A DNA stretch of 64,000 nucleotides from DATJPY01 sp035506135 (GTDB taxonomy: Bacteria; Myxococcota_A; UBA9160; PR03). A model generated the notes under the pieces. It saw nothing but the letters and a program-made list of their open reading frames with translations, had not been told where the DNA came from and ran no database searches. Numbering within the stretch: the first letter of the stretch is position 1; every line of letters starts with the position of its first letter. The stretch lies in the NCBI GenBank assembly GCA_035506135.1, contig DATJPY010000104.1, positions 62,001-126,000 of the forward strand. Direction: 5' to 3'. Made by a program: the position numbers and the translations under genes. Below are positions 12,059 to 26,179 of the stretch, one piece after another.

Positions 12059-12082
12059 GCCCGGGACCGGACCGTCCCGGGC
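12059..12082 (-). promoter_or_regulatory. Hairpin at the 5' end of the rRNA leader
   Basis: A perfect 9-bp inverted repeat GCCCGGGAC / GTCCCGGGC encloses a 6-nt loop. It begins only about 3 nt after the predicted transcription start (about 12085), so it would cap the 5' end of the nascent precursor. The remaining leader (11988-12058 and 11856-11961) holds no gene. Confidence 0.6.
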
Positions 12083-12091
12083 AGGAGGAGC

Positions 12092-12120
12092 ACTATACGA
12101 GGGTGCCTGCGCAGCGTCAA
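12092..12120 (-). promoter_or_regulatory. Sigma-70-type promoter of the rRNA operon
   Basis: On the minus strand TTGACG (12120-12115), a 17-nt spacer and TATAGT (12097-12092) are followed by a GC-rich discriminator GCTCCTCC. GC-rich discriminators are known for stringently controlled rrn promoters. It lies 36 bp after the tyrS stop, so rrn has its own start although tyrS transcription points into it. Confidence 0.85.
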
Positions 12121-12155
12121 TAGAGGATGCGGCTGTCGAGACGGCTCCCCGGGGG

Positions 12156-13460
12156 TCAGCCCCTGCGCGGGGTCCATCGGGTCGCGTGCCAGCTCTTCTT
12201 GCCGCGGCGCAACAGGATCAGCCCGCCGGATAGCAGATCCCGCTCGGTGAGCCGATGGTCGGCCGGCACGCGCCGGCCGTTCACCCAGATCGCCCCGCTC
12301 CCCAGGAACTCGCGCGCCTCCCGCTTCGAGGCCGCGAGCGCGGTGCTCGGCAGGAGATCCACGAGCGGGACACCGGCCGCGAGCGCGCTCGGGTCGTGAT
12401 CGGAGTGCGGCACGTCGGCGAAGACCTCCGCCAGCGTGGCGGCGTCGAGCGCTGCGAGCTCGCCGCTTCCGAACAGCGCGTCGCTGGCCGCCTCGACGCG
12501 CCGCCGCTCCGCAGCGCCATGCAGGCGCTCCGTCATGTGCGCCGCGAGCGCGCGCTGCGCGAGACGCTCCGCCGGGGTCCTGCGATGCGCCGCCTCGATC
12601 GCCTCGATCTCGTCGCGCCCGAGCAGCGTGAACCAGCGCAGGAACGCGCCGACCTCCGAGTCCGCGGCGTTGATCCAGTACTGGTAGAACGCATACGGGC
12701 TGGTGCGGTCGGCGGTGAGCCAGATCGCGCCGCCCTCGCTCTTCCCGATCTTGCGGCCGTCCGCGTGTGTGAGCAGCGGCGCCGTCACGCCGAAGGCGTC
12801 GGCCTCGTGGCCGAGGGTGCGGTGGATCAGATCGATCCCGGCGACGATGTTCCCGTACTGGTCGGAGCCCGCGAGCTGGAGGCTGCATCCCAGCTCGCGG
12901 TGCAGGTGCAGGAAGTCGTAGGCCTGCAGCAGCATGTAGCTGAACTCGGTGTAGCTGATGCCCTGGTCGCGCTGGTGCAGCCGCTCGCGCACCGATTCCT
13001 TCTGGATCATCGCGTTCACCGAGAAGTGCTTGCCGACGTCGCGCAGGACGTCGATGAAGCGCAGCTTCGAGAGCCAGCCGGCGTTGTCGACGACGACCGC
13101 GGCGTTGGCGCGGGCGGGATCGAAGTCGAGCAGCCGCTCCAGCACGCGGCGCTGTCCCGCGATGTTCGCCTCGACCTGCTCGCGCCCGAGCAGGGGGCGC
13201 TCGCGGTCCTTGCCCGACGGATCGCCGATCAGCCCGGTGCCGCCGCCCATCAGCACGATGGGCTTGTGCCCGGCGCGCTGCCAGTGCGCGAGCAGCGTGA
13301 CGGCGACGAGATTGCCGATCGTCAGGCTGTCGGCGGTCGGATCGAAGCCGCAGTAGGCGACACGGCCGGGCTGCTGCAGGTGGCGGTCGAGCGCCTCCTC
13401 CGCGGTGCGCTGATGCAGCAGCCCGCGCCAGCGGAGCTCGTCGAGGAAGCCGCCCTCCAT
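12156..13460 (-). CDS. tyrS: Tyrosyl-tRNA synthetase
   Basis: A 434-residue class Ic synthetase that charges tRNA-Tyr. The N-terminal Rossmann domain has CGFDPTADSLTIGNLV (residues 37-52; the TIGN segment replaces HIGH), GGGTGLIGDPSGK (72-84) and AGSDQYGNIVAGIDLI (about 197-212). The KMSKS loop reads KIGKSEGG (about 237). The C-terminus (about 360-425) carries an S4 RNA-binding domain, RREAREFLGSGAIWVNGRRV-like. It is the last gene of the zapB-zapA-fau-tyrS run and lies just upstream of the rRNA promoter. Length is normal. Confidence 0.96.
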   Translation of the reverse strand: MEGGFLDELRWRGLLHQRTAEEALDRHLQQPGRVAYCGFDPTADSLTIGNLVAVTLLAHWQRAGHKPIVLMGGGTGLIGDPSGKDRERPLLGREQVEANIAGQRRVLERLLDFDPARANAAVVVDNAGWLSKLRFIDVLRDVGKHFSVNAMIQKESVRERLHQRDQGISYTEFSYMLLQAYDFLHLHRELGCSLQLAGSDQYGNIVAGIDLIHRTLGHEADAFGVTAPLLTHADGRKIGKSEGGAIWLTADRTSPYAFYQYWINAADSEVGAFLRWFTLLGRDEIEAIEAAHRRTPAERLAQRALAAHMTERLHGAAERRRVEAASDALFGSGELAALDAATLAEVFADVPHSDHDPSALAAGVPLVDLLPSTALAASKREAREFLGSGAIWVNGRRVPADHRLTERDLLSGGLILLRRGKKSWHATRWTPRRG

Positions 13461-13472
13461 GGGCGGGCGAAG

Positions 13473-14069
13473 CTAGCCCGGATCGGTCGCGAGGTCGCGG
13501 GCACGCACCAGCTCGTGCTCGGTCACGACGGCGTCGACGCGGCGGTCGCGCGCGGTCTCGGGCACGGCATCGACGAGCTGGAACGCGTAGGCGAGCCCGA
13601 AGCAGGTGGGTGCCGTGGGTCCCTTTGGGAGCGAGCGATCGTAGGCGCCTCGGCCGCGTCCGAGGCGCGCACCGCGGCGATCGAAGGCGACGCCGGGCGC
13701 CAGCACGAGATCGCCGGCGCCGAGGCGCACGGCGCCGGCGCCCGCGGGTGCCTCGAGCGCGCCGAAGCGTCCGCGCGCGAGCGCGGCGAGCGCCGACACC
13801 GGGGCGAAGTCGAGCCCGCCGTCGCCGCGCGCGCGGGGCAGGAGCAAGGTGCGTCCGGAATCGAGCGCCGCGCGCAGCAGGCGGTCGGTGGGCAGCTCGT
13901 CCGGCAGCGCCGCGTAGAGGGCGATCCGGCGCGCCGCGGCGAACTCGGCCGAGGCGAGCACGCGCTCCGCCACCGCGTCACCAGCGGCCGCGCGTGAGGC
14001 CGCATCCACGGCGCGCCGCAGCGCTCCCATCTCGCGCCGCAGCCGTCGCTTCGACTCGTCGATCGACAC
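13473..14069 (-). CDS. fau: 5-formyltetrahydrofolate cyclo-ligase family protein
   Basis: A 198-residue cytosolic enzyme converting 5-formyl-THF to 5,10-methenyl-THF with ATP. It starts MSIDESKRRLRREMGALRR, shows IALYAALPDELPTDRLL (about 50-66) and has a GRGRGAYDRSLPKG loop (about 137-150) equivalent to the GxGGGYYDR nucleotide-binding loop. FGLAY follows. Its start abuts the zapA stop (14070). In many bacteria 6S RNA lies between zapA and this gene, and here there is no room for it. Confidence 0.87.
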   Translation of the reverse strand: MSIDESKRRLRREMGALRRAVDAASRAAAGDAVAERVLASAEFAAARRIALYAALPDELPTDRLLRAALDSGRTLLLPRARGDGGLDFAPVSALAALARGRFGALEAPAGAGAVRLGAGDLVLAPGVAFDRRGARLGRGRGAYDRSLPKGPTAPTCFGLAYAFQLVDAVPETARDRRVDAVVTEHELVRARDLATDPG

Positions 14070-14378
14070 TCAGCGGGCTGGCGCGGCAGCCTCGCGGAGG
14101 ACGGCCTCGACCCGGTCGGTCAGGCCGCGCAGGCGCTCGGCGCTCTCGCCGTCGGCCCTCCGCTCGCTGCGCTCCGCGAGCAGGTCGCGCGCGAGGTTCA
14201 GCGCGGCCATCACGGCGAGATCCAGGCTGTCCACCGTCCCCGTGCGATCGCGCAGCCGCGCGAGCGTCTCCTCGACGTGGGCCGCGACGCGCTGCATCTC
14301 GCCGGGATCGGACTCGGTGCGCACCCGGTACTCGTGCCCGAGGATGCGCACTGCGACCGACCGGCGCGCCGCCGTCAT
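14070..14378 (-). CDS. zapA: Cell division protein ZapA
   Basis: A 102-residue FtsZ-ring stabiliser. SVAVRILGHEYRVRTESDPGEMQRVAAHVEETLARLRDR matches the ZapA fold, with a beta-strand head and then a long helix. The C-terminal part (about 45-98) is coiled coil. It overlaps nothing and starts 4 bp after the zapB-like stop. Length is typical. Confidence 0.88.
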   Translation of the reverse strand: MTAARRSVAVRILGHEYRVRTESDPGEMQRVAAHVEETLARLRDRTGTVDSLDLAVMAALNLARDLLAERSERRADGESAERLRGLTDRVEAVLREAAAPAR

Positions 14379-14382
14379 GGCG

Positions 14383-14592
14383 TCACTCGCTCCGCGCCGT
14401 GAACTGGACCTCGAGGTGATCGATCTGCCCGATCAAGTCGTCGAGCCGTTTGGCGACGTCGCGCCGCAGCTGATTCGCCTCGCGCAGCTGCGTCTCGAGA
14501 CCGGCCACGCGCTGCTCGCGCTCGGCCGCGGCGCGCTCGAGCCGCGCGTTCTCTTCGCGAAGGCGGCGGCAGCGATCGGCGAGCGCCTCCAC
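14383..14592 (-). CDS. ZapB-like coiled-coil protein
   Basis: A small heptad-rich protein (69 residues from GTG at 14592), RLREENARLERAAAEREQ then QLREANQLRRDVAKRLDDLIGQIDHLEVQF, resembling ZapB and other ZapA-associated coiled coils (DUF904 type). The codon-like frame continues upstream as KGPDEGYGFDRLERAVEAL to an ATT at 14652. That ATT has GGGAG 7 nt before it and sits about 20 nt after a promoter. The true protein may thus be 89 residues with an ATT start. Its role in division is inferred from context. Confidence 0.7.
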   Translation of the reverse strand: MEALADRCRRLREENARLERAAAEREQRVAGLETQLREANQLRRDVAKRLDDLIGQIDHLEVQFTARSE

Positions 14593-14677
14593 GGCGCGCT
14601 CGAGGCGGTCGAAGCCGTAGCCCTCGTCGGGGCCCTTGGTGTGCTTGGGAATCGCACCTCTCCCGGCCGGCGCGCCG

Positions 14678-14706
14678 ATCGTACAGAGCAGTGCGGAAAC
14701 GCGTCA
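14678..14706 (-). promoter_or_regulatory. Sigma-70-type promoter for zapB-zapA-fau-tyrS
   Basis: On the minus strand TTGACG (14706-14701), a 17-nt spacer and TACGAT (14683-14678) are present. The predicted start at about 14671 gives a leader of about 20 nt to the ATT codon or about 80 nt to the GTG. Confidence 0.65.
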
Positions 14707-14734
14707 AGCGGATTCGGCCGCCCCGAAGGGAGAA

Positions 14735-16187
14735 TCAGGTGTACGCGTCACGCGACGGGAGCCGCGACTCGCCGACCAGATACGCGTCCGCCGCGCGCGC
14801 GGCCTCGCGCCCCTCCCACAGCGCCCAGACCACCAGCGACTGCCCTCGGCGGCAGTCGCCCGCCGCGAAGAAGCCGGGCTCGCTGGACGCGAAGGTGCGC
14901 GTATCCGCCGCGACGTTGCCGCGCGGGTCGAGCCGCAGGCCGAGGTCCGACACCAGACCGGCCTGGACCGGGTGCACGAAGCCGAGCGCGAGCAGCACCA
15001 GGTCCGCCGGGATCTCGAACTCGCTGCCCGGCACCTCCTCGAAGCCGCGCCGGCCGCTCGCGTCGGGCGCGCCGTAGGCCAGCCGGACGGCGTGCAGCTT
15101 CTCGACGCGCCCGCCCGAGCCGCTGAAGCGCTTGGTGAGCACCGCGAACTCGCGCTGCCCGCCCTCGTCGTGGGAGCTCGAGGAGCGGTACATGAAGGGC
15201 CACGTCGGCCAAGGCGTCGAGGCGTCGCGCCGATCCGGCGGGCGCGGAAGGAGCTCGATCGAGGTGACCGACTTGGCGCCCTGGCGGTGCGACGTCCCGA
15301 CGCAGTCCGAGCCGGTGTCGCCCCCGCCGAGCACGATCACGTGTCGCCCGGTGGCGAGGATCGCCTCGGCGTCCGCGATCGGGTCGCCGGCGACGCGCTT
15401 GTTGTTCTGCGGCAGGAACTCCATGGCCTGGTGGATGCCCGCCAGCTCGCGCCCCGGGATCGGCAGCTCGCGCGGATGCTCGGCCCCGGTGCAGAGCACC
15501 ACGGCGTCGAAGCTGCGGCGCAGCTCCGCAGCGGAGAGGTCGGTGCCCACGTGCACCCCGGTCTGGAACGCGACGCCTTCCTCGCGCATCTGCTCGAGCC
15601 GGCGGTCGATGATCCACTTCTCGAGCTTGAAATCGGGGATGCCGTAGCGGAGCAGTCCGCCGATGCGGTCGCTCTTCTCGAACACGGTGACCGAGTGTCC
15701 CGCGCGGTTCAGCTGCTGCGCGGCGGCGAGCCCGGACGGCCCGGAGCCGATCACCGCGACCGAGCGCCCGGAGCGCCGCTCCGGCAGGAGCGGTGCGACC
15801 CACCCCTCCTCCCACCCGCGGCGGATGATCTCCCACTCGATCTGCTTGATCGTCACCGGATCCTGGTTGATGCCCAGCACGCAGGCCGCCTCACAGGGGG
15901 CCGGACAGACCAGGCCAGTGAACTCGGGGAAGTTGTTGGTCGAGTGCAGGCGGCCCAGCGCCTCGCGCCACTTGTCGCGGTAGGCGAGATCGTTCCAGTC
16001 GGGAATCAGGTTGCCGAGCGGACAGCCGTTGTTGCAGAACGGCACCCCGCAGTCCATGCAGCGCGCGGCCTGGTCGCGCACCGCCTCGAGCGTCGGATCG
16101 AGCTGCACCTCGTGCCAATCGCGGATGCGCTCCCCGACCGGCCGATGCGGCGTGTCCGCCCGTGCGTATTCGAGGAACCCGGTGACC

Positions 16188-16195
<8 letters not shown>
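14735..16195 (-). CDS. gltD: Glutamate synthase small (beta) subunit
   Basis: A 486-residue NADPH-dependent flavoprotein that feeds electrons to GltB. The N-terminal cysteine cluster domain has CMDCGVPFCNNGCPLGNLIP (residues 46-65) and CPAPCEAACVLG (97-108) for 4Fe-4S clusters. GSGPSGLAAAQQLNRAGHSV (about 150-169) is the FAD-binding and GGGDTGSDCVGTSHRQGA (about 290-307) the NADPH-binding Rossmann motif. The C-terminal GFFAAGDCRRGQSLVVWA completes the FAD site. Its start overlaps the gltB stop by 8 bp. Confidence 0.96.
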
Positions 16196-20723
<4,528 letters not shown>

Positions 20724-20728
20724 CGCCT

Positions 20729-21283
20729 TCACTCCGCCGCCTCGCCCGATCGGCGCAGGCGCGCGCTGCGGCGGCTGCGGCGCGGCACCGGCGCGACGTC
20801 CGCATCGAGCGCCACGCGAGTGCGCTCGGTGTGCGTCGACAGCACGATCATCGTTTCGGTCCGAGTCACGCCCTCGATCGCCCGAATCCGGTCGATGAGC
20901 TGCTCGAGGGTCTCCGTGTTCTCCGTCTTCACCTTGAGCATCAGCGTGTGCTGACCCGTGACGTGGTGACACTCAAGCACGTCGCTCGCGCGCTCGACCT
21001 CCTTCTCGAAGGGCTCGAAGGCGCGCGGGTGGTTGATCGAGACCCCGATGAAGGCGGTGACGTCCTTGCCGAGCGCGCGCGCCTCGAGCAGCGCGACGTA
21101 GCCGCGGATCACGCCCGCGTCCTCGAGCTTGTGGATGCGCTCGACGATCGAAGGCGCGCTGAGCCCCACCTGCTTGCCGATCTCGGCGAGCGCCAGCTTG
21201 CAGTTGCGCTGCAGGAGATCGAGGATCGCGAGGTCGGTCGCGTCGAGGGCAGGCTCGGCGGATCCGGGTCTATCGAATTTCAT
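20729..21283 (-). CDS. Lrp/AsnC-family transcriptional regulator
   Basis: A 184-residue regulator. The N-terminal helix-turn-helix (LDATDLAILDLLQRNCKLALAEIG then GLSAPSIVERIHKLEDAG, about residues 12-57) and the ligand-binding RAM/ACT-like domain (about 70-150, with HHVTGQHTLMLKVKTENTETLEQL) are intact. A basic C-terminal tail RRSRRSARLRRSG is longer than usual. The ATG at 21283 is preceded by GAGGGA. The gene is 5 bp upstream of gltB and shares its promoter, so it probably controls gltBD, as Lrp does in enterics. The effector is unknown. Confidence 0.9.
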   Translation of the reverse strand: MKFDRPGSAEPALDATDLAILDLLQRNCKLALAEIGKQVGLSAPSIVERIHKLEDAGVIRGYVALLEARALGKDVTAFIGVSINHPRAFEPFEKEVERASDVLECHHVTGQHTLMLKVKTENTETLEQLIDRIRAIEGVTRTETMIVLSTHTERTRVALDADVAPVPRRSRRSARLRRSGEAAE

Positions 21284-21308
21284 TAGGCAGAATCCCTCAG
21301 ACACCGAA

Positions 21309-21338
21309 TGAATAGAGGATTCGAACCCTAGTCGTCAA
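21309..21338 (-). promoter_or_regulatory. Promoter for the lrp-like gene and gltBD
   Basis: On the minus strand TTGACG (21338-21333), an 18-nt spacer and TATTCA (21314-21309) give a start near 21302 and a 20-nt leader with a ribosome site. It is back to back with the nhaA promoter, so one regulator could affect both. Confidence 0.6.
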
Positions 21339-21351
21339 GGGCGGGGTCGAG

Positions 21352-21379
21352 TTGGTCCCCGGGGTGGCCGGTCTATCCT
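21352..21379 (+). promoter_or_regulatory. Possible nhaA promoter giving a leaderless mRNA
   Basis: A weak -35 TTGGTC (21352-21357), a 16-nt spacer and -10 TATCCT (21374-21379) end 6 nt before the nhaA ATG. The transcript would start on or next to the initiation codon. Confidence 0.4.
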
Positions 21380-21385
21380 GCCCCG

Positions 21386-22728
<1,343 letters not shown>

Positions 22729-22732
<4 letters not shown>

Positions 22733-23457
22733 GCCGCGCGCCCCCCCTCGATGATCGCCCGCAGCCGATCGGGATGGTTGCTGAACAGGCCGTCGACCCC
22801 GATCGCGAGCAGGTGCCGCATCTCGGCCTCGTCGTCGACGGTAAAGGGGTAGACCGCGAGCCCCGCGGCGTGCGCCCGCTCGACCAGCCCCGGCTCGACC
22901 AGGGCCGCCTCGGGATGGATCGCCTCGGCGCCGAGCGAGCGCGCGCGCTCGAGCGCCGACTGCGCGCTCCTGCGCGCGAGCAAGAGGCCGATGCGGGCCT
23001 GCGGCGCGAGTGCGCGCAGGCGAGCGAGCACCGGGTCGTAGAACGACGAGAAGAGCACGCGCTCCGAGAGCCCGCGGCGCGCGACCGCGTCGAGCGCCAG
23101 CGCCTCCAGCCCGGCGTAGTCGGCCCGCGTCCCGCGCTTCAGCTCGAGGTTCCAGGCCACGCGCGCGCCGAACGCATCGAGCACCTCGTCGAGGGTGGGC
23201 ACTCGGGCACCGCCGCCGGCGTCGAGGGCGCGCACCTCGGCGAGCGTCGCGTCGGCGATCTCGCCGCGGCCACCCAGGCCCGCGAGCGACTCGTCGTGGG
23301 TGATCACGACCGCGCCGTCGCGCGTGCGATGGAGATCGGTCTCGATCATGTCGGCGGACTGCTCGATGGCGAGTGCGAAGGCGCCCAGCGTGTTCTCGGG
23401 CCGCTGCGCCGACGCGCCGCGGTGTGCGATGACCAGGGGCCGGGGCGGCCGGGTCAC
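22729..23457 (-). CDS. ugpQ: Glycerophosphodiester phosphodiesterase
   Basis: A 242-residue cytosolic TIM-barrel enzyme hydrolysing glycerophosphodiesters to glycerol-3-phosphate plus an alcohol. IAHRGASAQRPENTLGAF (residues 10-27, catalytic His12 and metal Glu) and ETDLHRTRDGAVVITHDESL (39-58, second His) are the diagnostic metal and catalytic motifs. FTVDDEAEMRHLLAIGVDGLFSNHPD (about 201-226) closes the barrel. No signal peptide is present. Its ATG overlaps the glpK stop (ATGA), so both act in glycerol/G3P supply. Confidence 0.93.
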
Positions 23458-24950
23458 TCCTCGGCCCAGCGCATCGCGCGCTCGACCGCGCGCTTCCAGC
23501 CGGCGTAGAGCGCCTCGCGCCGGGCCGCATCGAGCTTCGGCTCGAAGCGCACGCTGCCGGCGGCCGTCACCGACTCGACCTCACGGCGATCGCGGAAGAA
23601 GCCGACGGCGAGGCCCGCGAGCGCCGCCGCGCCGAAGGCCGTCGACTCGGGCATGCGGGGACGCTCGACGGGAGCGCCGAGCACGTCCGCCTGGAGCTGC
23701 ATCAGGAAGTCGTTGCGGCTGGCCCCGCCGTCCGCGCGCAGGCGCTCCGGCGGGCTTCCCGCGTCGGCGGTCATGCAGTCGACGACGTCGCGCGTCTGGT
23801 ACGCGATCGCCTCGAGGGTGGCGCGGATCAGGTGCTCGCGCGTGGTCCCGCGGGTGATTCCGACGAGGGCCCCGCGCGCCCGCTCGTCCCAGTGCGGCGC
23901 GCCCAGCCCGACGAAGGCCGGTACCAGATACACTCCGCCGCTGTCGGGCACCGAGCGCGCCGCGGCCTCGGTCTCGTGCGCGCTCGCCACCAGGTGCAGC
24001 CCGTCGCGCAGCCACTGGACGGCCGCGCCCGCGACGAACACGCTGCCCTCGAGCGCATACTCGACGTGACCGCCGCTGCGCCACGCGATCGTGGTGAGCA
24101 GGCCGTGGCGCGACGCCCGCGGGCGGGTGCCGGTGTGCAGCAGCAGGAAGCAGCCGGTGCCGTAGGTGTTCTTGACCCGGCCCGGCTCGAAGCAGCCCTG
24201 GCCGAACAGCGCCGCCTGCTGGTCGCCCGCCATGCCCGCGATCGGGATCGGCCGCCCGAACCACTCCGCATCGGTCTCGCCCAGGATCCCGCTCGAGTCC
24301 ACCACCTGCGGCAGCAGCGCGCGCGGAATGCGCAGCGCCTCGAGCAGCCGCGCGTCCCAGTCGCAGGCGTGGATGTCGTAGATCATGGTGCGCGACGCAT
24401 TCGACGGCTCGGTGGCGTGCACGCGGCCGCCGGTCAGCCGATGGACCAGCCACGAGTCCACCGTCCCGAAGGCGAGCTCCCCGCGCTCGGAGCGGGCCTG
24501 CGCGCCGCGGACCGCATCGAGCACGAAGCGGATCTTCGTCGCCGAGAAGTAGGCGTCGATCCGGAGGCCCGTGCGCGCCCGCACCTCGGGCTCGAGCCCG
24601 GCCGCGCGCATCTGCTCACAGATCGGCGCGCTCTGGCGCGACTGCCAGACGATCGCGCGGTGGATCGGCCGGCCGCTCTGGCGCTCCCAGAGCACGGTGG
24701 TCTCGCGCTGGTTGGTGATGCCGATCGCCGCGACCTCGTCGGCGCCCGCACCGGCCTTGGCGAGCGCGCCGCGCGCCGCGCGCAGCTGCGTCTCCCAGAT
24801 CTCCTCGGCATCGTGCTCCACCCAGCCGGGCTTCGGGTAGTGCTGCGTGAACTCGTACTGGTCGAGCGCCGCGACCGCGCCGCTGCGGTCGAACAGGATC
24901 GCGCGCGAGGAGGTGGTGCCCTGGTCCAGCGCCAGGAGGTAGCGGCTCAC
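23454..24950 (-). CDS. glpK: Glycerol kinase
   Basis: A 498-residue FGGY-family kinase making sn-glycerol-3-phosphate. LALDQGTTSSRAILFDRSG (residues 5-23, phosphate loop), QREFTQHYPKPGWVEHD-type region, GTVDSWLVHRLTGG (about 167-180), GMAGDQQAALFGQGCF and NTYGTGCFLLL are standard. GTG at 24950 is chosen because it overlaps the ftsY stop (GTGA) and the protein then begins MSRYLLALDQG. Its position between ftsY and ugpQ suggests constitutive rather than glpR-type control, which is inference. Confidence 0.95.
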   Translation of the reverse strand: MSRYLLALDQGTTSSRAILFDRSGAVAALDQYEFTQHYPKPGWVEHDAEEIWETQLRAARGALAKAGAGADEVAAIGITNQRETTVLWERQSGRPIHRAIVWQSRQSAPICEQMRAAGLEPEVRARTGLRIDAYFSATKIRFVLDAVRGAQARSERGELAFGTVDSWLVHRLTGGRVHATEPSNASRTMIYDIHACDWDARLLEALRIPRALLPQVVDSSGILGETDAEWFGRPIPIAGMAGDQQAALFGQGCFEPGRVKNTYGTGCFLLLHTGTRPRASRHGLLTTIAWRSGGHVEYALEGSVFVAGAAVQWLRDGLHLVASAHETEAAARSVPDSGGVYLVPAFVGLGAPHWDERARGALVGITRGTTREHLIRATLEAIAYQTRDVVDCMTADAGSPPERLRADGGASRNDFLMQLQADVLGAPVERPRMPESTAFGAAALAGLAVGFFRDRREVESVTAAGSVRFEPKLDAARREALYAGWKRAVERAMRWAEE

Positions 24951-26155
24951 CCGGGGCTCCCCGCGACCGGCGCGAAGAGCGCGTCGACGAACTCGTCGGC
25001 GGAGAACGGACGCAGGTCCTCCAGAGCCTCGCCGACGCCCACGTAGCGCACGGGAATTCCGAACTCGTCGGCGAGGCCCACCAGCACGCCGCCGCGAGCG
25101 GTGCCGTCGAGCTTGGTGAGCACGAGGCCCGTCACGCCCGCGGCCTCGGTGAAGACGCGCGCCTGTGAGATCGCGTTCTGCCCCGTGTTGGCGTCGAGCA
25201 CGAGCAGCGTCTCGTGCGGCGCTCCGGGACAATCGCGACCGATCACGCGCACGATCTTGCGGAGCTCCTCGACGAGCGGCGCCTTCGTCTGGAGACGCCC
25301 CGCCGTGTCGATGATCGCGACGTCCGCGCCGCGGGCGGCGGCCGCCTTCACGGTATCGAACGCGACTGCGGCCGGGTCGCCCCCGGGCTGGCCCTTCACG
25401 ACCTCGCAGCCCGCGCGCGCACCCCAGGCCTCGAGCTGCTCGATCGCGGCGGCGCGGAACGTGTCGCCGGCGCCGAGCACGACCTTGCGCCCTGCGGCGC
25501 GCTCACGCGCCGCGAGCTTGCCGATCGTCGTGGTCTTGCCCGAGCCGTTGACGCCGAGCACGAGGATCACGTGCGGCGCGCCGCGCGGGGCCACCTCGGG
25601 ACCGGGATCGACCCGCTGCAGCTTCGCGAGGATCGCCTCGCGCAGCACGCGCCGCACCGCCTCGGCGTCGCCGCCGGCGGCGCTCGACCGCACGGCCTCG
25701 AGCAGGCTCTCGGCCGTCTTCACGCCGAGGTCGGCGCCGAAGAGCAGCGCCTCGAGCTCGGCGAGGAGCGCGGCGTCGAGCGGGCGGCCGGCGACGAGCT
25801 GGCCGAGGCGGCCGACGAGCGCCGAGCGCGTGCGCGCGAGCCGGTCGGCGAGGCGCACGCGCGGAGCGGGAGCCGGCACCGCCTCGACGGGCGCGCTCGG
25901 AGCGGGCGCCACACGCTCTGCGGGCGGGGGCGCAATGCGCTCTGCCGGCGCGGGCGCGCCGCGCGGCGCCGCCTCGGGGGTGACCGCCGCGGGCTCGGGG
26001 GCCGGCTCCCGCGGCGGCTCGACCGACGGCGGCGCGCCGGTGCGATCGACCACCAGCGGAGCGACCAGGAGCGCGACGATCGCCACTGCGAAGGCCGGCA
26101 GCAGCCACGCGTGCGCGCTGGCGAGATCGATCACCGCCTGGACCAGTGCGTTCAT
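24947..26155 (-). CDS. ftsY: Signal recognition particle receptor FtsY
   Basis: A 402-residue membrane-associated SRP GTPase. The N-terminus carries one transmembrane segment (about 14-36, PAFAVAIVALLVAPLVV) and then a Pro/Ala/Glu-rich linker (about 40-105), unusual next to the acidic A-domain of E. coli. The NG domain has GVNGSGKTTT (G1, about 202-211), DTFRAAA, DTAGRLQTK and TKLDGTARGG motifs. The terminal GEALEDLRPFSADEFVDALF is typical. It lies 24 bp after smc, a frequent pairing, and overlaps glpK. Confidence 0.95.
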   Translation of the reverse strand: MNALVQAVIDLASAHAWLLPAFAVAIVALLVAPLVVDRTGAPPSVEPPREPAPEPAAVTPEAAPRGAPAPAERIAPPPAERVAPAPSAPVEAVPAPAPRVRLADRLARTRSALVGRLGQLVAGRPLDAALLAELEALLFGADLGVKTAESLLEAVRSSAAGGDAEAVRRVLREAILAKLQRVDPGPEVAPRGAPHVILVLGVNGSGKTTTIGKLAARERAAGRKVVLGAGDTFRAAAIEQLEAWGARAGCEVVKGQPGGDPAAVAFDTVKAAAARGADVAIIDTAGRLQTKAPLVEELRKIVRVIGRDCPGAPHETLLVLDANTGQNAISQARVFTEAAGVTGLVLTKLDGTARGGVLVGLADEFGIPVRYVGVGEALEDLRPFSADEFVDALFAPVAGSPG

Positions 26156-26179
26156 GACGCGCGGGAGGATACGGAGAAG

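Noticed and set aside
12121..12160. Terminator between tyrS and the rRNA promoter
   Set aside because: GC-rich inverted segments exist but there is no T-run and the stem overlaps the tyrS 3' end.
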